In this document: piece by piece, positions 13,301-22,300 of the stretch
How the letters are laid out: each line of letters begins with the position of its first letter
Numbering within the stretch: position 1 is the stretch's first letter
From: Nymphalis io
Taxonomy: Eukaryota > Arthropoda > Insecta > Lepidoptera > Nymphalidae
Length of the DNA: 64,000 nucleotides
Assembly (NCBI RefSeq): GCF_905147045.1
Contig: NC_065899.1
Coordinates: forward strand, 570,501-634,500
Direction: 5' to 3'
Made by a program: the position numbers and the translations under genes
The notes under the pieces: model-generated
What the model was told of the DNA's origin: nothing
Seen by the model: the letters and a program-made list of their open reading frames with translations, nothing else
Databases searched by the model: none

Positions 13301-16300
13301 GCTATCCTCTCCTCCTGCAAAAATACGAAGGTATTCTTCAAATAGCTATCAGGAAGTTATAGTAGAAGAATATAACAGACTTGGTTAGTGTTAAATATGA
13401 AGAACGATGCTTAAAATAATTATTAAAAATGGATTACTAACCTGATCTTCCTTTTGTGCCACGTTTTCTCTCAGGTCGCGCTGTAATTTAGCACACTCGT
13501 CCTGCTTTTTCGCTAGCTCTTTCTCACCCTTCGTCAATCTATCTTCCAACTCAGTTACTTTATTGTTAAGCTCCGCGACCCGACGCTGCCACGAGCTCAG
13601 TTCCGCTGACTGAGAATTGAAAACTCTTGTTAATTATATAATATAACGTCTAGAAATAAATAGGTGCTGTGGTCAAAGAACTATGGATGATTTATACTTA
13701 ATATTTTACGTCAATCACGTACAAAGGGTGACATTAGTTTTAAAACTTGAAAATCAACCATGCCTGACAATGTCACGGTAAGATAAAGGGGTTAATAAGA
13801 TGAGTGGTGATATAATTGAAGGGTGCGTATTCAAATCTTGCCTTTGGATATGATTTTAAAATTTATTGATACGGTATGGTGTACGACTTGACAATCTAAC
13901 TAAAATTACTCATGGGACAATTGTGTAACTATTTTTAAAGATCAGAGAAACGGCGCCAAGAAGCGGTAATTGTGTGCTACTACATATTATAGTATAATAC
14001 TATACTAATAAATATGCATGCATAATGAAAATCTAACAGGCAACAATTTATATTTATTGTAAATGTTGATAAGTTATCAGTTTATGATAATTAAATACAA
14101 ACAGCAGAGCGATTCTGTATGAATAAACTCGAAACGAATACGAAAACGATCGTTATATAAAAAGTTATAGGTAACATTGACTGTAGTAAATAATTATTAG
14201 ATTTTCAACAAGTGTTTTTTTACAGAATAGCACTGCAAGTATTTTAAAAGCACAATTCAAAAATGTAAAGCGAATTTATGGTTGCATTAGTTGCAATGCT
14301 ATTATTGTGTTAATACATGCGCATGTTTTAGAAACAAAAAACATAATCAATAACATAATATTATAATGTATAAAAATGTTGAAAATGCGGCAACATTTAA
14401 GTATTATTACTTTAAACGGACATATGCGAAATACGATTAATACCTACAGTCCTACATGCATTGAAAATCATCAGTGATGTATTTCAACAACTTTCTATAC
14501 ATTTTAAAAATAACTTTCATAACATTATTACCCGACTACGAGGCAGCCGAAGGGTTTGGATATTTTAGTTTATGTGTTTTTGTTATAAGTATAGTATTAT
14601 AAAGCGCTTTAATCACTTTTTTTATTTTCTTACATCCGTATTGACAAACAATTATACACTCAGATGGAAATTAACGCTACGCTCATATAGGCATTGCGTC
14701 CGTTGTGTTTTTATTAACGAACAATACTCCTTGGCTATGCGAACGCACTGCGTCGAATAACGATCTGTGATTGGTTCATTTACGTTGCTAAGTTTAAAAC
14801 CGAGATGGTCCAGTGGTAAGAACGCGTGAATCTTAACCGATGATCGTGGGTTCAAACCCGGGCAAGTCACCACTGAATTTTCATGTGCTTAATTTGTGAT
14901 TATAATTCATCTAGTGCTTTACGGTGAAGGAAAACATCGTGAGGAAACCTGCATGTGTCTTATTTCACTGAAATTCTGCCACATGTGTATTCCACCAACC
15001 CGCACTGGAGCAATAAGCGTGGTGGAATTAGCTCCAAGCCTTCTCTTCAAAAAAAAAAGGGAAAGGAAGGCCTTAGCATTCATATTCGCAGGCTGTTACG
15101 GTATGACATAAATAATAATTCGTGATGAATTTCTAGGTTTGTAAGCAATGTATTGTACTTATTGTCATTTGCTCGGTAGGCACATCGTCAATATAAGTAT
15201 CGAATTATTCTTCGTCTATCTGTCTACCGAAACTGTGTCTCGTCATATTACTTGAGCTAATTTAATGAGCGCCGCATTTTTCTAATAATTTATTTCTGAT
15301 TTTATGCCGACCTTACGTGTTTGTGCGCACTGTGAGTCCTCATAGTATTGTTTGTGAATACGGGCATGAATGTCCTAGTCTTATTCTCACATAAATTTGG
15401 AGAAGCAACAATAAAAGTATTTCTCATTATTATGTATTTAAAAAAATATTCCGTAGTCGGGTTTATATAAATTGTAATAATTTACTTGGAAATATATATA
15501 TATATATATATAATTATTATAAGCAGTCAACCCATTGCGTTGACTTAGCTAGAAGCAGTTGTAATAATCACTTTATTGGTTATATCAAAAAAGTCAGCAG
15601 TTCGAATGATCTATGACCAACATGGCGCTGACCTGCTTGGCGATCGTGTTTTGGAGCTCAGTGAGTTTCTTGCCCTCCGTTTCGCCGTTAACACTACTCT
15701 CCTGCGACGATCATTAAATAAATAAATAACTGTTTACGCCCTTCCGCTATTGTCATCTTATAAGAACATACTAATCACAATTTAATAATAATTATATCTT
15801 ACTTTACGCCCTATTCCTCGATACTAAATACTTTGCTAAATTTTTCTGAAGAACTCTTTTCTAAAGGTCTCTGACTGAATTTCAGCCACGGCGGCCATAT
15901 TCAAGAATTAACCATCGCGCCGGAGATATTGATAGTGCAATTGTTTGCGGTAACACTCTCTACTCCACTCTCCAATCCTTCCTCAAAATTCGATGGGAAG
16001 GCATTTCGAAGCGGGAGGATCAGACGCAGAACGGTCTTTAAGGTACTTTTATGAAGTTATCTAAATACTGCCAATTTACAAAGTTGGCGCCTGACAGCCA
16101 CAGCCTGACGGATATTAGAATTTAAAAAGAGGAAAAGTTGAAAACTTTAAGTTAAGTTGATAACTAGTCGATAACACAAAAAAGGACGAAAGTACTTTCG
16201 GTGTATTACAGCGGTAAGTAAATTAGAAAAATGTATGAATATCCTCATGTCCGTAACCAGAAGTGGCGAGGCAAAGATCGTATTAAGTAACATTACAGAG

Positions 16301-19300
16301 TGACCCCGATGCGGAAGGGCATTCACTTATCATGCCAACTAACGTCTCGTTATGCTAGACAAAACTTCTAATTAGTTAATTTGTTTTACTCAATCCTTTG
16401 CACGTACAATTTCACTATCCAACAAAATGTGAATTCACATAAGCTAATTTAAAAACTAGTATAGACGATAGTAATAAAGGAATTGAGTAAAACGTTATTA
16501 TTAATTCTAAAACATGACATAACGCTACACAACCATTCAAGAAGCTCCTATGTGTAATTGTCTATGTTATATTTTGTTCATCTTTCGTTGTGTTGAATGT
16601 TGTGTGTAGTTGTTTATGTTTCGGAATATCAAATTGTTTAGCTTTGAATATCGATTTAAAACAATCTATCTCAAAAGCCTTATATTACAGCTTCGGTCGT
16701 TTTTGTTGTTGTAAATTTGTGTTAATGGTGTGTAGTCTGGGATGTTTCTGATTGGTTACCTTAGTTTGTTGCTGTTCGCCGTTCTGTTCCGGCGAGCCTG
16801 TTGTGGCTGTGCCATTCTCTTTGGGCTTTTCCCCGTCTTGCGTGCCAGACGCTTTGTATTGCTGTAACTGTTAAAATACTACGCTAGACTTGGTTATACG
16901 GAATCAAGACGTTGACATGAATAATGTGTCAAAAATACCATATTTTATTTTTTTCGTTTTTGTTATTGAACCTAGTTTTTGTTAGATATTTTTAATAAAT
17001 GGATTTAATACAAAAGTATGATTTAGGTAAATTACTAAAAGTGTAGTTATATTTTTATAATTAGGTTGTGTAATTCTAAGCTCAAATGTTTCTTAAGTAT
17101 GACAATTTCGAAACGTTTTAGCTAATAACAAAACGCACTTCCTCTTTGGTTAACGCTAATTCTTCTTCCAGAGCTGTGTTTCTCTCTAATGCAACTCGCA
17201 GCCTTTCTCGAACCTGGAATATAAGGAAATATTGTTGATTGAGAAATTTAATAGCTATTTGGATACGCAAGATTTATGGAAGATGGAGGATGGTATAAGT
17301 TGAAACTAAATCAATCAAAATTTAATTGGTAATTAAGATAATCAATCGCCTGGACTAATAGATACAGAATAATTTTTCGTAACATTTACAAGCATGAATT
17401 GAGATGTCTTCTCATCAAGTATTACATACCTTCTCGTCGAGCGCCTTGTGGTGTTCGAATAGACTCTTCAGCGCTTTCAAAACTTCCACTTCGGACGAGA
17501 CCCCGGACTGAGCGGCCGCCTGCCGCTTCACCACCGTCATGCGCAGTGAGCGCTCGTGTCGTGACACTAAGCATTCTAGATGCTCTAAGAGTAACTGGAA
17601 ACAGAAATACGTTGTATTTTTATGTTATTTGTTTTCCTTGACCGATTTTGTGTGAAGCTTTCAAATCTATCTATATAATAATAATATATCCATTGTTTTC
17701 TAAGTTATATATAAAATAATACGGTACCAATGTGCAGACTTTATATATAATGATTTTTTATAAATGAAGTTATTTTATTTTTTCCTTAAATAATTTTATC
17801 AAAGATAGTAATTACAACATCCAGACCTAAAACATAAGTGAGTTACGGCAAAACCATATTAATACTTTTATCGTTGAATATAACCGCTTTCCCTAAGGGC
17901 AAACTAGCCGCTCCTAACTAGAGATCTAATTAATATAAAAGTAAATAAGAACAGTCACGTTCATCACATAGGAATACTAACTCAGATATAACGCGTGGGA
18001 TTTTCTTATGATATAAGGCTTATTACATTCATGAAATAGGTCATGAAACAATTAGTGGCTTATAAATAATCAATTTATAAGCTCCAAACCTACTCCTCAA
18101 AAAATGGGAGAAGAGACCGTAGCCCAGCAGTGGGACATTAACAGGCTGTTACTGTAAATATAAAATAATTAATTAATATAGTTTAATGACGCATACATAT
18201 ATTTTCATCCGTGCAGTGACGGAGAAAGAATACATTTCACTGCCCCTCTCGTTCCCATGGGTGTCTTAAGAGGCGACTAAGGGATATCTGAGCGGCCATC
18301 TGCTCATCTGGTGGTAGGATGTTAAACATCCGCCTGGCATGCGTACGCATGGTGAAAAACTCGTGAAGTGGCTTGCAGCCGCGTTTCGAGGTCAGCCAGC
18401 GTACAGCCAGTACCCGAGCGAGTATTGCCGCGATGGGTGTTGGTCCAGTGGAGACGGCTGTTGAACCAATGCCGGGGGAAACTGTTTTGACCTGCCGGAC
18501 AGGGAGACCCGAAGAAACGGCTGTTCCGCTGGCCGCCCGTGGCATAGTACAGAGGCTCGAGCGTGCCTAACCAGCTCGCGAGGCTGCCCCACTAGGCCAC
18601 GCATAATCTCGGGGTGGACCGTCGTGCCGGTTGGTGACCGGAAGGTGGGGTACCGGCGGCCACTTCCTTTGGGGTTCGGGGGCCCTTCCGTCCGGCGGGT
18701 CAGTGTATTTTTCCTTTTGGCAACCACTTGGGAAAACACGCCTCCACACTTTGCCCATCCCTATCGTGGCAATACGTCGCTCGCTTCACGTCTCTTTTCC
18801 ATTTTTTTTTCCCAAATGGTAGCGCAACAAAGCAGAAATAACGGTCGTACAGCGGTGCACACCCCCACCATACCCTCGCTGTTTGAGGTCGAGTTCTCTA
18901 ACATCTGTGGACTCCACGCTAACCTCAACGCTGTCCACCACCATCTCGAGACAGCACGGCCAGCAATGTTGTTTCTCACGGAGACACAAATACTCCGTCC
19001 TGCCGATACCAGCTACCTTAATTATCCCGGCTACACGCTTGAAGAATCCTTCAAAGCGAAAGCCGGAGTATGCTTGTTCGTCAGGACGGATGTTTGCTGT
19101 CACCGACTGCGCTGCTTGGAGGACACCTCCTTCTCCATGTTGGTGGTACGTGTGGACCTGGTTCGTCAGAGTCGAGTCTACGTGTGCCTCTACAGATCCC
19201 ACAATGGTAACTTAGAGACAAGCCGATTATTTGACCATCTTAGTCGGTTGGCAGATGCTGCGCAAGAGCAATTTCCTAACGCGGAATTGGTGTTTTTTGG

Positions 19301-22300
19301 GGATTCTAATGCTCACCACGAATCATGGTTGAAATCCCTCAAAACTGACCATGCTGGAAGGACTGCTCATGCGTTTGCTCTCACACATGACTTGACCCAA
19401 CTGGTTGATCAGCCCACCAGGATCCCAGACATTGATGGGCAAGCACCTTCTCTACTAGACCTTCTGCTGAATTCTCACCCGGTGGAATATCAGGTTGTGG
19501 TTCAGGCTCCTCTTGGCTCTTCGGATCACAGCCTTATATCTACCAGAGTGCCACAGGCCAAGCTGCCGCCACTAGCGGTATGCAAACGTCGCGTTTGGCA
19601 CTATAAGTCGGCGGATTGGGACGGTATGCGCGATTACTATGCGTCGGTTCCTTGGAAGGAACGTTGATTCAGTGGGAATGACCCGACAGCTAGTGCCGCT
19701 GCTGTTGCTGACGAGATCATGTTGGGAATGGAATACTACATTCCTAGCTCAGATCTCGTCAGTAGGGGTACGCGTAACCGTTGGTTCACTCGTGAATGTA
19801 CCGATGCTGTATCATCTAAGCAGGCGGCATATTGCAAGCGGATCAACGGCTGCATTAGCGGGGCATCTAACATTGACTCACTGAAAGCAAACTACAATAA
19901 AAATTCCAAGTCCTGTAGAAAGGCATACACGAAAGCGAATGCACAGCGCATTGTACAGATTGGTCATGATCTTGTTTCGCATCCTAGGGGCACTTGATGT
20001 ACGGAAAGCTAGCGGTCCCGATGGAATACCAGCCATAGTACTGAAGAAGTGCACAGCGGAGCTGTCTCCTGTGTTAACGCGCCTGTTCCAACTTTCTCTC
20101 TCATCGGGGCGTGTGCCGGAGGTTTGGAGAAGAGCTAATGTGCAAGCGGTTCCCAAAAAAGGGGATCGGTCTGACCCGGCAAATTATCGGCCAATAGCTA
20201 TCACCTCAGTACTTTGTAAGGTGATGGAACGGATTCAAAACAACCAACTGATCCATTACCTAGAAGATCACTGTCTAATTAATGATCGTCAGTACGGGTT
20301 TCGACCAAAACGGTCCACAGGTGATCTTCTAGCCTACGTAACACACCTCTGGGGTGAAGCTATCGACAAGCATGGAGAATCGTTGGCTGTCAGCCTCGAT
20401 ATCTCCAAGGCTTTCGTTAGGGTCTGGCACAGAAGTCTTCTTTCCAAGCTGCCGGCATATGGTCTGCCTGCTCAGCTATGCACCTGGATTGCCAGCTTCC
20501 TACACAAGCGTAGCCTTTGTGTTTTAGTTGATGGTTGCGCTTCACAGTTCTATGTAGTGAATGCTGGGGTCCCCCAGGGATCTGTGCTATCTCCCACACT
20601 CTTTCTTTTGCATATCAATGATATGCTCTCTCTTGGGAACATACATTGCTATGCAGACGATAGTACAGTGCATGGTGGATACCACAGACGCGCAGTGGCT
20701 GGGCGAGCGGAAATTGAGGAGAGGCGGAAGGATCTTGTCATTGAATTCGATAGGACATTAGAGCTCATCGCCAAATGAGGCTCTGATAAGCTTGTTGAGT
20801 TTAATGCCAAGAAAATACAGGTATGCGCTCTCACAGCGAAAAAGTCAGCATTTTCCCCTCTTCCCTCCCTCTGTGGTACTCCGCTGGTGATACAAAGCAA
20901 AATCGCCATGCTGGGGATTGACGTTCGCTGCGACCTTAGTCCAAGGGATTACATAGAGGCTGTTATAAAAACAGCTTCACGGAAACTCGGAGTTCTGAAC
21001 AAGGTGCGGCGCTTTTTCACGCCACAACAACTGTGCCTGCTGTACAAAACACAGGTACAGTCTTGCGTGGAATATTGCTCGCACCTTTGGGATGGCTCCG
21101 CTAAGTACCTACTGGAGGCCTTGGACCGGTTGCAGCGACGTGCCGTACGCATTATTGGCGACGTAACGGTCACAAACACCCTTGAACCTTTACAATTGCA
21201 TCGCGAGATAGCAGCACTGAGCGCTTTCTATCGACTGTATCACGGCGAGTGCTCTGAGGAATTATTCTCTCTAATTCCTGCTTCCCCCGTCCTTCTTAAG
21301 TCCACGCGAGCTGGTTCTCGATGTCACCGCCAAACTGTGACATCAATTCCATCGCGAACAAAGAAATTTGGCAACTCCTTTCTTTGTCGCACTTCCAAAA
21401 AATGGAATTCCTTACCAGCTCACGTGTTCCCCTCCTCTTACAACCCGGGTTCCTTCAAACGAGGCGTGAAGAGGCATCTTGCGGGCCGGCAAGGCGAAGG
21501 CGGCTAGTGCAGAACGTTTTTCCCGTCTGTACTGGCCGTCGTCGCGTTTGGACTCTACATAGAGAGTAGTAGAGTAGTAGAGTCATTTGCCCTCCCGGCA
21601 AATATAAAAAAAAAAAAATCGTGACATATCATTATATACCAATGAATATTGAAGAACTAAATGAGTAAGTTTTAAAAGACAATATATACAGTAAGCAAGC
21701 TCGTCTGGGTAGGTACTACCCATCAGATATTCAACCGCAAAACAGCAGTACTTGGTATTGTTGTGTTCCGTTGAAGGGTGAGTGTGCCAGTGTAATTACA
21801 GGCACAAGGGATATAACATCTTAGTTCCCAAGGTTGGTGGCCATTGATGATGTGAGTGATGGTTAACATTTCTTTCAATGCCAATGTCTATGGGCGATGC
21901 TGACCACTTATCAGGTGGCCCATATGCTCGTCCGCGTTCCGCCTTATAAATAAAGAAAAAATAAGTATACCTAGACAAAACGCATTCTGAATGATTTGTC
22001 ACTCGTCGATTCCTAAATAGCGAATAATATACGGCATAATAACGTCGTGTTTCGCCGTCGGTGGTAAATTGTTTGTCATTGTTGACGTAAATGAACAAAT
22101 AGGCCCCCAGTGGTCCGCTTCTGTTATATTTTCGGGCGCGTTTATTGCGGAAGTTGAATTGAGAATTAGGTATCGCTTGGAAATAAGGATAATAAGGGGT
22201 GTCGTGGATCATGGCATGTGCAGTTCGATCCACGAGTAGAAAGACGGTGATGGCAATAATAAAGTGTCCACAACCACGAATAAATATTTCGTCAATCACA

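Larger units (their letters stand above)
13610..15632 (-). other. Liprin-alpha intron with one SINE
   Basis: About 2 kb, AT-rich, without coding signs. It contains the family A SINE at 14800 and a short TA microsatellite at 15491. Nothing else was recognised. Confidence 0.7.
18213..21618 (+). mobile_element. Non-LTR retrotransposon (jockey/CR1-like LINE), decayed
   Basis: A 3.4-kb element, antisense to liprin-alpha. A GC-rich 5' region (18213-18815) precedes an APE-type endonuclease frame, a reverse transcriptase frame, a short 3' UTR and a poly(A) run at about 21606-21618. No zinc-knuckle ORF1 is visible. Two in-frame stops and an apparent internal deletion between endonuclease and RT make it non-functional. 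Its 5' boundary is approximate and no convincing target-site duplication was found. The exact clade is not settled by eye. Confidence 0.9.

Noticed and set aside
14812..14872. tRNA gene candidates in the heads of the family A repeats (also at 26800, 29770, 42800)
   Set aside because: A- and B-boxes are present but arms do not close into a full cloverleaf, and the same sequence recurs with a SINE body at many sites.
18237..18620. LINE ORF1 (gag-like) in the 5' region
   Set aside because: No zinc-knuckle cysteine pattern and no long frame on the + strand; treated as 5' UTR or remnant.
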